DNA of 64,000 bases from Wolfiporia cocos (GCA_029448655.1 JACCLO010000008.1:248001-312000); one strand, 5' to 3'; positions 51,824-64,000 are shown, counted from the first letter of the stretch. Program-made: numbers and translations. The notes: generated from the sequence alone by a model not told the origin.

Positions 51824-54800
51824 TTATCGTCCTGTCGATCCGAAACCTTGTGTACCGCGCGTGGTTGGCTTGTTGAACTGCTCGTTGTAGGGCCCACTTC
51901 CATGTAGGTGAGGTCAAATTTCTTTTTCGAACTTCTCCTTTGTCATGGATCCCTGTATTTCGGGCGTGATTGCTACTTCGCAGATGAGCTGCGCAATTCT
52001 GTCGCCTTTCTTTACTTGGTACGGGTCTTCAGTGAGGTTCATCAGCATGACAAAGACTTCTCTGCGGTAGTCATGGTCTATTACACCTGCAAGGACATCG
52101 ATGCCCTTTTTTGCAAGTCCGGACCTTGGCGCTATCCGACCGTATGTCCCATAAGGAACTTTGATACGAATATCGGTGGGGACCGAAGCGGATTTCCATG
52201 AATTAATCAGGATATCCTGTGCGGCATACAGATCGTAGCCGATCGCATCGGTTGTTCCCCTGGTCGGTAGTTTGCCATTGACTCCTACTTCGATTTCCAA
52301 GTCTTCGTTGAACTCAACATCGGAATGTACCCATTGCCCTGTAGAGGGGTCGCGCTTGTAGTACACTTTCGGTTGTGTTGGGTCGACATCGTCTCGATAT
52401 TGGGGCCAGTCGTCGGGCCAGACACATGTGTCCGAATCCCAATCTGGTGAGTCAGGGTCAAAGACGGCTATTGTCTGCCGTGTTCCACCGAGTCTAGTTG
52501 ATCGGCGAAGGGGTTGATTTGGGTCGGTACTAAGGGCTGAATATTTTGCCTTGTACTCGTCCAGTATCTCCTTAGCGTTAGCCAAATGTTCCTCGATTTT
52601 CCACGTGTCTTCCGCAGGTCCGGTGCCTTTCCAATGGATAAGGTATTCCCACCGGCCGCGTCGGTTACGATGGTTGAGAATGGCTTTCACTTCCCATTCT
52701 TCTGGGTCTTCCATTTCCGTTGGCTTGTCAGCCGCAGGAGGATGACTTTTTTGACCTTTGATGGTTGATTCCTTGTACATGACCAGTTTTGAAGCGTGGA
52801 ACACAGGGTGGTAAGCCCTATATTGTGCGTCCATGTACACCTTGAACGTTACCGGTCCCAATTTTTCCGCGATTCGGAATGGGCCGATGTAGCGAGGGGC
52901 TAGACTTCTTTCGGTGTCTTGCCAACTTCGCACGTCCACGAGTACTTTGTCGCCCACTTTGAAGGGGACGACCTGCTTCTTTTGGTCATAGTACCAGGAC
53001 CATCTTTCGGCTGCAATTTTCATTGCCGCCTTAGCTTTCTCTTGTGCAGAGAACCGTGTGTTTGCAATTTCTACTAAGTCTTTGTTTCGGCTTGGTTCGA
53101 AACTGCTTGGTCCTGCGATAGGATGACGACCTAATTCTACCAGGAATGGAGATTCCTTGGTAGTTTTGCTGGCTGCATTATTGTACGCAAATTCCGCTGT
53201 TGGTAGGAACTCCGACCAGTTATCTTTTTGGTACGTGTTGATGTAGCACCGCAGATACTGTTCGAGTATTTGATTTACTCGCTCGGTTTGTCCGTCTGCC
53301 TGCGGATGGTACGCAGTAGTCATCGACCTTTGAATTCCCAGCAGGGTGCACCATTCACCAAATAGTTTTGAGGCGAATTGCGTTCCTCTGTCCGACACTA
53401 TCTGTTTCGGCAACCCGTGTAAGGGGTATACCTTTTGATAGAGTATCCTAGCTAGGTCTTTCATTGAGAAGGTATTTTCTATTGGGAAAAACCTTGCTCT
53501 TTTGGTCAACCGATCCACTACGACCATGATCGCGTCATGCATTCCCGATGGGGGTAGCTGAGTAATCAGGTCTATTGTCACCACTTCCCACGGGCCTGAA
53601 GGCACCGGTAAGGATTGCAGGGGACCGTACGGCTTCTGCGGGTGGTTCTTCATACGTTGGCATGTGTCACATCCGTCTACGTATTTTTTGACGTAAACGA
53701 ACATTCCAGGCCACCAATAGTTGCGGCTTAACAATTCGTACGTTTTGTAGCGTCCGAAATGCCCAGCTGACTTGTGATCGTGATAATACTCGACCACTTG
53801 CCGTCTGATATCCGCTGGTGTAGCTGGAACGTAGACTTTGCCTCTTCGGAGGAGTAACCCTCCTTCGTAGTTCCATTCTGATAGGTCTTTTTTGAATTCA
53901 CGAGGGCCGGATGAGAGCAGCTCCTTGTAGTCTTTTGTGACCTTGTCGTCTAGCAACGCTTTGCGAATCTCTCGGAGTATCGATTCATCTTCCGATTGTG
54001 GGGCAGCATGGGAGGTATCAAGAGCCATTGCCATGTACTCTTGCTCGAACCACTCAGGTTTCAGAAGAACCTGGTCGCGGTTATCGAGATCCACCCCCTC
54101 CTCATGGTCTGGCCGCCTGGACAGAGGATCCGCGGTTAGCATTGTTTTGCCAGGTTTGTGCTTCATTTGGAAGTTGAAGCGTGAGAGGTACAGTGCCCAA
54201 CGGGCTTGTCGTCTCGTCAGTTTTTGCGCCGTTTTGAAATAGGTCAGGTTTAGGTGATCGTGATCTGACCATATTTCGAATTTTTCAGGGTGTCCCTCTA
54301 GATAGTGTCGCCACTCCTCTAGGGCCCTGATGACAGCCAACATTTCCTTGTTGTAGATCTCGTAGTTCCTTTCCGGGGCACTTAGCGATTTGCTATAGTA
54401 CGCCACGGGGTGGAATTTTTTATCCGTAGGGTCTAACTGAGATAGTACTGCTCCGGTAGCGAAGTCTGACGCATCTGTTTCTACGCGGAAAGGCTGATTG
54501 TGCGACGGGATTCGAAGCACGGGCGCTTTGGTAAATGCTTCCTTTAGGGTTTGGAAGGCATTTTCCTGCTCGGCGTCCCAATGCCAAGCTTCTGACTTTT
54601 TGGTCAGCATGGTGAGTGGTTTGGCTATTTTTGAGAAGCCTTCTATGAACTGCCTGTGAAAATTGGCGAATCCAAGGAAAGCTTGGACCTCTTTGACCTT
54701 AGTAGGTCTAGGCCAGTCCTGAACTCCGGCGTACTTCTTTGGATCCATCATGATGTTTCCGTCGGAAATGATCATTCCTAGGTATTCGATGGATGACTGT

Positions 54801-56257
54801 TCGAAAAAGCACTTTTCGGTCTTCACATACAAGTCCGAGTCCTTTAGGGTTTGCAGAACCCCTTTGGTAAGTCGCCGATGTTCCTCCATATCATTCCCGA
54901 AAATCAAGATGTTGTCTAGGTAGACAACCACCTTGCCGGTCCGAATGAACGGTGCGAGGATAGAGTTCATCATCGCTTGGAACGTTGCGGGGGCATTGCA
55001 GAAACCGAAATACATTACCGTTGTCTCGTATAGTCCACGGTGTGTAATAAACGCCATCTTCCACTCATCACCTTCCTTGATGCGGACATTATTGTATCCC
55101 CATCTAAGGTCTATTTTGGTGAAGATGGTCGCATGGGACAATTGATCGATGAGATCATCGATCCGAGGTATTGGATAACGATTTTTTACGGTTATTTCGT
55201 TTAGCCTCCTGTAATCGACAACCATCCACAGTCCTCCGTCCTTTTTGTGGATGAAGAAGACCGGGGATGCCATTGGACTTTCGGATGGTCGAATGTAACC
55301 CTTCCGTAGTTCGGTGTCTATCCACTCATCCAGGCTATTACGCTCTTGGGGAGACATTTTGTATGGTTTTACCGGGGGAGGAAGCTGCGCATCTGGTTCA
55401 AGCACTATGGCGTGATCCCAGGGCTTCCGTTCCGGCATCCTCTCTGACGCCTTTTGTGAGAACACCGTTGGCCCATACTCTTGGTATTGTTCGGGCACTA
55501 ACAATCGCCATTTTTCAATGTCAATCGGTGGTGTGTTTTCCTCACGGTCGTCTGCTTCGTCGAGGTCTTTGTCAAGTACCTCGGCTACCAACTGTGTCAG
55601 CAGGTTCATTTCCTCGTCGTCAAGGGTTGCCACCCAAGCGATCAAAGGATTTTCGGGGTCCTCCTCTCCTAATATGTCCACGGGAGTGTCCCAAATCGAG
55701 TTTATCTCGATGATTTCCTTTTCTGGGAGTTCAACTGCTTCCTCCTCAGAAGGGCGGTTACCCTTTTTTCTGGCATAGGGTTGGTCGTGTGTACAGCGTG
55801 CATATTCCATTTCTCCTTTCCTCCAATCAAAGGTAGGATTGTGGAGACGCAACCAGTCATAGCCAAGGATTAGGTCTGGTTCTAGGTGCATGACCGTCAG
55901 ACCTATTTTTTCCTTGTGTGTGCCATGTTGCATGAATGCTTTTACTGATTGCGTTAAGCGGCCGGCGACGTTTTCTGTTCCGTCTGCGTTTGTAACCGTA
56001 ATGGGAAACACTAATTTGTCGGTGACCAGCTTATGTTTATCGACCAATCGTTGTGATATGACCGATATGGTTGCACCGCTGTCGATTAAAGCCAGAGCCT
56101 GCACTTTTTGCCCATATACCCAGAGTGTTACTTCGACACGGAAAGATCGAGCGAAGTCGCGCGCATCGTTGCCAAAAATATGATACATTGACTCGAATAC
56201 ACTCTTTACAGCGGGTACGGGACTAAAATTACACGGGAGCACAAGTGGGCAGGTCAT
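51824..56257 (-). pseudogene. pol: pol-dUTPase polyprotein of A3, nearly intact
   Basis: It starts at the ATG at 56255-56257, which overlaps the gag stop (56257-56259). One frame runs for 1447 codons: protease (ALIDSGATISVIS), RT with YLDN (54911-54922), RNase H with an extra Asp-His (IWSDHDHLNLTYF near 54258), integrase with HHCC and D,D,E, chromodomain, and dUTPase motifs 1-4. A TGA at 51914-51916 (CGA in A1 and A2) ends translation before dUTPase motif 5, which is still encoded down to the original stop at 51824-51826. This copy shows that the natural product is a single PR-RT-RH-IN-chromodomain-dUTPase protein. Confidence 0.9.
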
Positions 56258-58484
56258 CACATGTGCTCGGTGGGAAAACCCGAGGCAGAGCTTCCGTAGA
56301 TGCCCAGGGTGTTTGCGGAGTCGGCTATCCGCTTGCAAAGCCAGGGCAGATGTGTCCTGATGGAGTCGCCCGGCGGTGTAGGCGCAGTCAAAGTCGAACC
56401 AGTCGACTGGGTCTGGACGGGGCTGGTGCTTCCTGCCGTTCGCACCGTGCTCCCGCTTTGCTCCTCATCGCTGATGCGCGTAGTGGGGGCCAGAGGAACC
56501 ACCTCTGGTTGTTTTGAAACGTTGGTCCGGATGGTCCCTACGGTGGCTTGGGGGGACTCATCTTCGTCATCAGTCACCAGTTCCTGGGTGCTGACAATTC
56601 GGACCTTGTACTTCTTTTTCGGGTCCAATTTCTTCTGGCCCGACTGTTACGTTCCGCTCGATGAGCCTGTCGGCTTCGTCGTTCCGCTTCCACTACTGGC
56701 CGGCTTGGCTTCCTTCGGCTTGTTCTTCGGGTTCTCAGGACAGTCGCCCCATTTGTGTTGTCCAGGGTGTTTGCGACAGTCCTTCCCGTAAGAGCCGGTT
56801 TCCTTTGCCTTGCCTTTGCCTTTGTCATCAGCCTTGGCAGGCTTCAACGTAGCTTTGTCGGCGGTCTTGCCAGACCCCGACAACTCCTTCTTCTTTTCTT
56901 TCTCAAAGATTTTGCCTTTGAGTTTATCCGGGTATTGCCTCTTATAGAGGTCGATGGCCATATCGAGGTAAACCTCCCAGTCGGTCGGTATTGTAAAGCC
57001 GGGTACCGATTCCAAGGTAGCGAGGGTTTCTCGCACCGTTTCTGGGAGGATCCGTTTGATGTGACTGAACAACGTTTTGTTGTCAGTCTCGGCCAGGCGA
57101 GCCAGGGTCCTGAGCTTCTGTGCCCAAGAGAAGAAGTCCGATTGGAGCTTCTTTTTCCCTTCGTCTCCGAAGTACATTTCAATCTCCTTTTCGGCAATTT
57201 CCTTGTCCGTCTTCTTACCGTACACCTTCTCGATCGTTTCCGCAAACGTTTGCCAGGTGTGACCCGAGGTTTGTCCGGCGGCGATTTTATCAACTACCGG
57301 CGACATGTACTGGTAGGCCTCGCCCGTAAGCCGTAGCAGGGCTTGGCGAACCTTGTCCTCTTCGGTGGTCACCTTGGCGTCTGCAAAATACATGCCCATT
57401 TTCTGGATCCATTCTTTCGACGAAATAGGAGCCTTAGGGCCCGAGAATGTAGGCGGTTGTGCCGGTTTGGTCTGTTGGAAGGTGACCGTTGTGGCTGCTG
57501 CTGGCGCGGCTGCCGGTGCGTTTTTTAGAGCGGTTAACTCCGCTTCGAGTTGGTCAATTCTATTAATTAGTGCCGTGACCTGGGCACCGCTGGGTCCCGC
57601 GGTTGGGACTGCCGGACGCTTTTGCAGTACAGCGATATCTTTTTCTATGCGGACGAATCAATTTTCGGAAAGGGTATCCAATTGTTGCCGCAAACTCTCC
57701 GCTTCCTCTAGTGATTCGATTCTGTTTTGAAGCACCTGGTTATGACTCCAAATTTGGTTGGTCTTATTCCAGACCATTTCCATATCCGTGTCTACCCGGC
57801 CTTTGTAAGCCGCGAGGTTGCTGTAGAGATGGTTCTTGGCTTGGTACAGCGCCTCCCTGTAAGCTTCTTTTCCCACCTGCAGAACCTCGTCTGAGGCGGC
57901 CACTTCCAGAGTGCGCTGCAACCTTCCCATCAATTCGTTTTCGCTCCTTTCCGGCTGCACGACGATTTCCAGAGTCCTCCTTTCATAGGAAGGGAGGAAT
58001 TTGGGGAGTGTCCCGAATAGGGGCTCCGTGTTGACCGGTTCTTCCGGTCGTGGAGTCTTGCTGCCTTTGGGGGTGACGACTGCGCGGCGTACGGGTGTTT
58101 CCGTGTTGAAGAGCCTGGCGGCTCTCGTGCGCGGCGACGCTTCTTCCTCCGAGTACCAGTGGACATCACCGTACAGGTCCAACAGGGGGATGGCGGTACA
58201 GTATTGTCCCACCTCCACCACAAAATGTGGTTCCTAGTCGAATCTTCCCCGTAGTACTTGATGTACGCCGTGTGGTTTACATTTAGGAATGGGCGCACAT
58301 GCGCCGGAATTGAGTTGAAGGAGGTTACACTCCCCCTAACTCTGATGCCGAATACGACTCACAGGTAGTCCATCAAGCAAGTTTGCTCTCCGGGCCACGC
58401 GTGCTTGCCGACGGCGGGGCGGTAGGCCGTAGCCACCTTGTGGGTGTTGTATATAGCGCCTTGGACGATTGTGTAGGACACCAT
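56257..58484 (-). pseudogene. gag: gag of A3, several stops and a frameshift
   Basis: The expected ATG is at 58482-58484. Defects relative to A1 and A2: TGA at 58359-58361 (Arg CGA), loss of one base near 58208, an in-frame 9-bp loss near 58180, TGA at 57658-57660 (Arg CGG), and TAA at 56646-56648 (Gln CAA). The capsid-like core (about 56890-57420) and the zinc-knuckle variant are otherwise conserved. The A6 run is intact. Confidence 0.85.
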
Positions 58485-58618
58485 TGCTGGACAGTATTCG
58501 TCAGCTTGAGTTATTTTCTTCCTTAAACGATAATTCAAGAAAAAAGTGCCTTTTCAGGACTTTTTCGCAATCAATGCCATGCACCAAAAAATAATGCCTT
58601 TCCAGGACTTTCTATCTA

Positions 58619-59200
58619 CTACAGCTGGGGTTTCCCAAGATCGAAGTCGAGACCGCTATGTACTAGATGCGTCTTTAAGTACGTAACGTGCTGCTTCACA
58701 TCCAGGTCTCCAAAAACATGCTCCACCCTCCTGAGATATTTTTCGAGGCGGCGGAGATCTTGGTTCTTCATGGAATCCTGACGGATCCTTTGCTCCAGGT
58801 GTGTGGAGAGATCGTCGAAGTCGGTGACGAGGGTGGTGAATTTTGCTATGATGGGGGCCGTGGTGGTTGCGTCGGGAACCTTCCATAGCCAGAAAAGGTT
58901 CTTGTGGGCAGCGTTCATCTGTTTGTCGATTTCCAGAAACCAGTCCCACTTCTTTTCCGTGCAGTGGACGTCCTTGGGGTTCGCAAGACCCCGCTTCTCG
59001 ACCCACTCGGCCGGCAATCTAAGCTCCTCCACTCTCTCCAACAGCGACTTCTTGGGGGGCTGGATTCGCTCCCGAAGACTCCTCACCATTCTCTCATCCT
59101 CAACCCTCTTCCTGGCTGCCTCGGCGATTAGCTGATCCAGGCTTTGCTTCTGGATCCAAGCCTCGAGCTTCTCCTTCTGTCGGAAAAGTTTGTCGAGCTT
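58619..59200 (-). pseudogene. ORF1 of A3, C-terminal part
   Basis: The frame is open from the G1 insertion at 59200 to the stop at 58619-58621. It includes LPAEWVEKR, HCTEKKWDW and the C-terminal RRLEKYLRRVEH region. The N-terminal ~80 residues are on the other side of G1. Confidence 0.85.
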
Positions 59201-60504
59201 TGTAACGAATGACTTACTTGTATGGTCTTGAGGTTAGACGAAGCTAAGAAGACTAAGTAGTTGTTGCTGGTTAGGCAAGAGTGTTATCGATGTATAACGA
59301 AGTTGATAGTTCTGGGGCAATAGCCACCAGAGAATGCAAGCTTATATACAATGTGTATAGGACCCCTGGTACTCTAAGTAGGACTAACGATACAGTAGGG
59401 CGTAGGGCACAGGCCGGTAATGGCGGTGCTAACGAAGTTTCCGTAGCTTGTGATATGGGGATCCCGGGCTGAGTCATAGGCCGATCGGGATATGTCATTG
59501 ATATGACGATGCGTGAGTAAGGCGTCTACGTTGGAAACGTGATGTGGGTCCGGACTCTGCCCAGAGTCTGGAACGGTGATGTCAGTAATGACGTGGCAGC
59601 GCTAAGGGTGCTGGAGATAGTATCATGTGATGAATAGGTAACGTGTGACACGGAAACCATCCGTGCCACCCGTCCTAACGGGGAACCCCCATATCTGCCC
59701 TATCCTATCTCCAATAGCCCCCCACCCTCCATAGGCGGAGAACAAGAAGGCACCTCTATTGAGAGGTCCTGCCGTATTGCCTGAGGTACCGACCCATGAG
59801 TGTACCGGTACGCCCCCAGACTAGCAAGTGATAGAGAAGAGAAAGGTTGGATGCAATGAATAGGAGCCCCCACGCCCAAGTAGGACGCAGCAGGCTTTGT
59901 CGTCAAGGACCCTGCACGCGAAGACAAGCAGCAGAGGGATATAAAGAGGTGACCAGGGGACACGCCCCCTAGGCCAAAATCTTAAGTCTGAGGAGTATCC
60001 TCAGACGTCGCCAGTATATATACATGTAGGAGACCTCTAGCTAAAGACCTTTTGTCTACCCTAAAGTGACGGTCTGTGCGCATCAGGATCATGTGCCTAC
60101 AGTAGGTAACTAGGTAACGTCCATGTGACGAGGTAACTACCGTGACTCAAAACGAGACAACGTGACCTGTGTAGATAGCGAGATAAGATGAAGGCTTATC
60201 TACCTATGCACGTGATACCACCAGCGACGGTTTTCAAGCCTAGTAAACGGAATATAAATCGCAAAAATAAGGGAAAAATCACAATATATTTCTTGTGACA
60301 ACATGGTTGAGAGATAAGATAAGACGTCTAGTGTGGGAATGGTCACGTGAGTGATCTACGAGGTTATGGTTCGGTACAGCGGCACGGTAGCTTAAGTATA
60401 GCTTAGATACAGGATAAGTGCAGATGTTGAAGAACAATTCGGAATAAATGCGAAGAAATAGTGAAAAATACAGGGAAAATTAGAGAACAGATAAATCTGT
60501 GACA
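59201..60504 (-). repeat. G1 3' LTR, split by LTR-C relative
   Basis: 59201-59645 plus 60306-60504 make about 644 bp. On the minus strand it begins TGTCACAGATTTATC and ends CATTCGTTACA. A TATA region (cttatatac near 59340) precedes gccccagaactatc. Confidence 0.85.
59646..60300 (-). mobile_element. Solo LTR, divergent LTR-C relative (655 bp)
   Basis: It aligns in reverse with LTR-C: ccgtgccacccg, aacggggaacc, ggcggagaacaagaaggc, ggggacacgccccc and tatatatacatg are shared. The flanking pentamers ACGTG (59641-59645) and ACATG (60301-60305) differ at one position. Confidence 0.85.
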
Positions 60505-60518
60505 TTACCCCCTCTTCA
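60505..60518 (-). promoter_or_regulatory. G1 polypurine tract
   Basis: On the minus strand gaagagggggtaa precedes the 3' LTR, the expected plus-strand primer position. Confidence 0.75.
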
Positions 60519-60589
60519 GACTTCAGCGACCCGATGAAGACATATAATGTGTGTGCTAGAGCCCACTTAAGGGTTAGGCTTTGTGTTTA

Positions 60590-63500
60590 TTACCTTCCAG
60601 TGGATCCAAATCCTTTTTCTCCACGAGAACCGATATTGAGATAGTCTCTTTCATACGTCCCGGTATTACCGTGATGTACTTCAGAATGATTGAGTGGCTG
60701 AACGATGAGTTGGGCAATTTTGTCGCCTGCGAGGACGTTGTAATATTCTGTACCAAGATTGTGAATCATGACTTTGATTTCGCCACGATAATCCCAATCT
60801 ATGATTCCGCCTAAGACTGTTAATGATTTCTTGGCCATACTAGACCGGGTTTCCAGGTGTCCATAACTCCCGTAAGGAAGAAGTAGACGCAAATCGGTGG
60901 AAACGGTGGTTGTTGTATTTGGCTTCAGAGATATGTCTTCGGCTGAGAATATATCGTAACCCGCCGAGTGAGGGGTACCCTTGTCAGGATACATTCCCTT
61001 AACTCCCACGGCGAATTCTAGGTACTTGTTGAATTTTACGTTGTCGTCTACGAAGTTTCCGTAGATATCGCGTTTAACCCATTTTCGTTCTGCTTTTCTT
61101 TCCTCTTCGGTGTATTCCTCGTTCTGGAGCGGCCAGTCGTCTGGCCAAAGGTATTTGTCTCCGACTTTCCAGTCGTCATCATCTTCTGGGTCTGCTACTG
61201 CAATCTGGTGACGCGTAGAGCGTCGAGGTGGGGCTGGTGCATTAAATGATTTGGCTTTGTACTCATTGAGCGCCTCCTCAGCACCTGTCAGGTTCTCTTC
61301 TGGTTCCCAAGTGTCGGACTCAGCGGTATGATCTTTCCATCGTACTAGGAATTCAGTCTTGTGACCTCATTTCCTGTGGCTGAGTATCTCCTCCACTTCG
61401 TATTCTTCGGGTTCTTCTAAGTCCTTTTCGATATCGGACTCGGATTCCTCCTTGCCTTCTGGATGGTGGTATAGGACTAATTTGGACGCGTGGAATACGG
61501 GATGATAAGCGCGATACTGAATACCCATCTTTAGTCTAACGGTGACTGGGGATAGTTGTTCGAGGACCCTGAAAGGGCCGATGTATCGAGGCGCTAGACT
61601 GCGTTCGGTGTCCTGGTAATCCTTAGTGCTTACAAGTACTTTATCTCCAATTGTAAAGGGTGGAGATTTCTTTCCTTGGTCCGCATACCATTTCCATCTA
61701 TCTGCGGCTAATTGCATTGCTGCTTTCGCCTGATCCTGCGCTTGCCAGCGCTTGTGTGCTAAGTCATTCAAGTCCTTGTCAGGACTTATCTGAATGTCGA
61801 GTGGACCTGCCCGGGGGTGCCTTCCTAATTCCATATAGAACGGCGAATACTTGGTGGTTTCTGAGGCCACGTTGTTGTATGCGAACTCGGCTGTTGGGAG
61901 TAATTGACTCCAGTTGTCTTTCTCGTAAGAATTGACGTAACAGCGTAGATATTGTTCCAACGTTTGATTCGTGCGTTCTGTTTGTCCATCAGTCTGAGGA
62001 TGATAGGCGGTAGTCATGGATCGTTGTATGCCAAGTTGGGAGCACCATTCTCCGAATAGCTTCGAGGAGAATTGTACGCCTCTGTCCGATATGATTTGCT
62101 TTGGTAATCCGTGCAACGGGTAGAACCTGCCGTATAGAATAGTGGCAAGGTCCTTGGTGCCGAATTTAGCATTGATCGGGTAGAAACGGGCTCGTTTGGT
62201 TAGGCGATCGACTACTACCATGATTGCATCGTAGGTAGACTTGTTGAACGTGGATTTTGGAAGATACATGATGAAGTCACAAGTGATAACTTCCCATGGT
62301 CCTTCAGGGACGGGGTTGGGCTGGAGCATGCCGTAAGGCTTCTCAGGTCGGTTCTTCATTCGTTGACATGTGTCGCATGCTTGTACGTACTTCTTGACGT
62401 CGGTTGTCATTGATGGCCAATAATAGTTCCGTGTGATGAGTTCGTACGTCTTCCATCGGCCGAAGTGGCCGGCAGAAGGATGGTCATCATGGGCTTCCAT
62501 CAGACGTTGTCGTAACTCTGGAACCTTAGGGACATAGACTTTTCCGCGTCGTAATAGAAGACCGTTCTCGTAATTCCATTCTGCGAGGTCTTTCTTGAAT
62601 TCTCTAGGACTAGATGAGAGAAGTTGCTTATAGTCCTTGGTTACTTCATCTGATAGCAATGCTTTGCGGATTTCTTCCATGAGTTTATCATCCTCGTTTG
62701 AGTTGATAGTAGGGTTATGGGCGGATTCGATAGCGTGAATGGCAAGTTCATGCGCGAAAAATTCTGGTTTCAGAAGTATCTGGTCGCGATTATCGTTTTC
62801 CACCCCCTCTTCATGGTCTGGCCTCCTGGACAGAGGATCTGCGGTAAGCATTGTTTTTCCAGGCTTATGGTATAGCTTGAAATTGAAGCGGGTGAGGTAA
62901 AGTGCCCATCAGGCTTGCCGGCGTGTGAGCTTCTGCGCGGTTCGGAAGTACGTAAGATTTAGATGATCTGTCCATACTTCGAACGGTTCCTTATGGCCTT
63001 CGAGATAGTGACGCCATTCTTCTAAGGCTCGGATAATGCCTAGAAGTTCCTTGTCGTATATCTCATAGTTCCGTTCCGGAGCTGTCATGGTCTTTGAAAA
63101 GAACGCCACGGGATGATACATCTTGTCAGATGTGTCAAGCTGTGATAGGACGGCTCCAGTTGCAAAGTCCGATGCATCGGACTCTACGCGGAATGGTTGG
63201 TCATAGTTGGGGATCCGGAGGATCGGTGCGGTTGTGAAGGCTCGCTTGAGAGTCTCGAACGCTTCCTGTTGGGGTGCTTCCCAAGACCACGGAGTGTCTT
63301 TCTTGGTCAGCGCTGTCAATGGTCTGGCCACCTTGGAGAAGTCCTTGATAAATTGCCTATAGAAGTTGGCGAATCCGATAAAGGCCTGGACTTCCTTTAC
63401 TTTCCAAGGTATCGGCCATGATTGAACTCCATCATACTTCTTTTGATCCATCTCGACCTTCCCTTTGGAAATGATCATGCCGAGATATTCGATCGAACTT

Positions 63501-64000
63501 TGTTCAAAGAAGCATTTCTCTGGTTTGGCAAATAGATCGCACTCACGGAGCCTTGTCAGGACCGCTTTTACGAGTTTGCGATGTTCAGCCAGATCGTTGC
63601 CGAAAATCAGAATGTCGTCTAGATAAACGATGACTTTACCCGATTGGATAAAGTCCTCTAGAACCGAATCATCATTGCTTGGAAGGTTCCGGGTGCGTTA
63701 CAGAAACCGAAGTACATAACGGTGGCTTCGAATAGTCCACGGTGCGTGATAAACGCTGTTTTCCATTCGTCGCCCTCCTTGATCCGAACATTGTTATAGC
63801 CCCATCGTAGATCGATTTTTGTAAAGATAGATGCTTGGGCTAGTTGATCGATGAGATCGGATATCCGGGGTATGGGATATTTGTTTTGTACTGTTATTTC
63901 GTTAAGTTTTCTGTAATCTACAACCATCCGGAGACCTCCGTCTTTCTTTTTTACGAAAAAGACGGGCAATGCAAACGGGGATTTCGACGGTACGATATAA
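60590..64000 (-). pseudogene. pol: pol-dUTPase of G1 (partial; two stops and one frameshift)
   Basis: From the window edge: RT ([23 protein letters not shown] intact at 63614-63625), RNase H, integrase zinc region (HDDHPSAGHFG...CDTC) and D,D,E core (TCDFIMY, ISDRGVQF, DGQTERTNQ), chromodomain (FLVRWKD...SDTWEPEENL) and dUTPase with five motifs (AGYDIFSAED, TRSSMAKK, GGIIDWDYRGE, GDKIAQL, RGEKGFGSTGR), ending at 60590-60592. Defects: one A lost near 63670; TGA at 62909-62911 in place of Arg after RRQA; TGA at 61367-61369 inside the chromodomain. Both stops are explained by CGA to TGA. Otherwise the frame is continuous, so dUTPase is again the C-terminus of pol. Confidence 0.9.

Larger units (their letters stand above)
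51114..59200 (-). mobile_element. Ty3/Gypsy retrotransposon A3 (3' part; 5' part beyond nested element G1)
   Basis: 3' LTR, pol-dUTPase, gag and the C-terminal part of ORF1 are present. At 59200 the sequence passes abruptly into the LTR of G1, so the remainder of ORF1, the leader and the 5' LTR must lie beyond the window. The left flanking pentamer is GTGAA (51109-51113). It is the only family A copy here with pol and dUTPase still in one frame (1447 codons). Its gag has three stops and a frameshift. Confidence 0.93.
59201..64000 (-). mobile_element. Ty3/Gypsy chromodomain retrotransposon G1 (3' half), inserted in A3 ORF1
   Basis: The 3' LTR (59201-60504) is itself interrupted by an LTR-C relative. 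It is followed by a polypurine tract (60505-60518), dUTPase, chromodomain, integrase, RNase H and RT, running off the window. Pol is closest to that of B1, but the LTR is different. The left target pentamer would be AGCTT (59196-59200); its partner is outside the window. Confidence 0.92.

Overview
The window reads as a transposon-choked, probably heterochromatic segment of a basidiomycete (mushroom-forming fungus) genome. The grounds are short GT-AG introns of about 48-75 bp, a CRN-type nuclease-kinase gene and a sugar transporter of the kind common in Agaricomycetes, and layers of Ty3/Gypsy chromodomain LTR retrotransposons. No bacterial, CRISPR, rRNA or intact tRNA features were seen.

Layout. 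(i) 1-4328: pieces of solo LTRs (families D and C), a GC-rich stretch with only gene debris, and a solo LTR-C (3569-4180, TSD AGAGG). (ii) 4329-23891: element A1 (+ strand), with leader, ORF1, gag, and pol (protease, RT, RNase H, integrase, chromodomain) followed by dUTPase. It is split at 8986/18882 by an LTR-C copy, which is itself split by a nearly complete element B1 (- strand, 9538-18814). (iii) 23892-28750: a small non-autonomous LTR element (TRIM, 25197-26066), an LTR-I remnant and debris of a BRR2-like splicing helicase gene. (iv) 28751-41728: element A2 (- strand), carrying four solo LTR insertions (J, C, D, E). (v) 41729-51113: the only host-gene island. It holds a five-exon CRN/PD-(D/E)XK-kinase gene (-), a decaying MFS sugar transporter (+), a small hypothetical gene, foldback and minisatellite repeats, and the 3' end of an RG-rich protein gene cut by a retrotransposon. 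(vi) 51114-64000: element A3 (- strand), interrupted at 59200 by element G1 (- strand, runs off the window), whose 3' LTR holds a further LTR-C relative.

Gene content of the elements. Families A and B share one plan: self-priming PBS, long structured leader, an extra unknown ORF (ORF1), gag, then pol with a chromodomain and a C-terminal dUTPase. ORF1 and a segment of the leader are recognisably conserved between the two diverged families. Most copies are disabled by stops and frameshifts.

Main discovery. A1 and A2, in inverted orientation, have exchanged ends. The 5' LTR of A1 matches the 3' LTR of A2 and vice versa, and the 5-bp target-site duplications pair perfectly only across the two elements. 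This is the signature of an inversion by recombination between the two copies (or of an assembly join inside them). Their pol regions also look homogenised by gene conversion and share the same disabling mutations.
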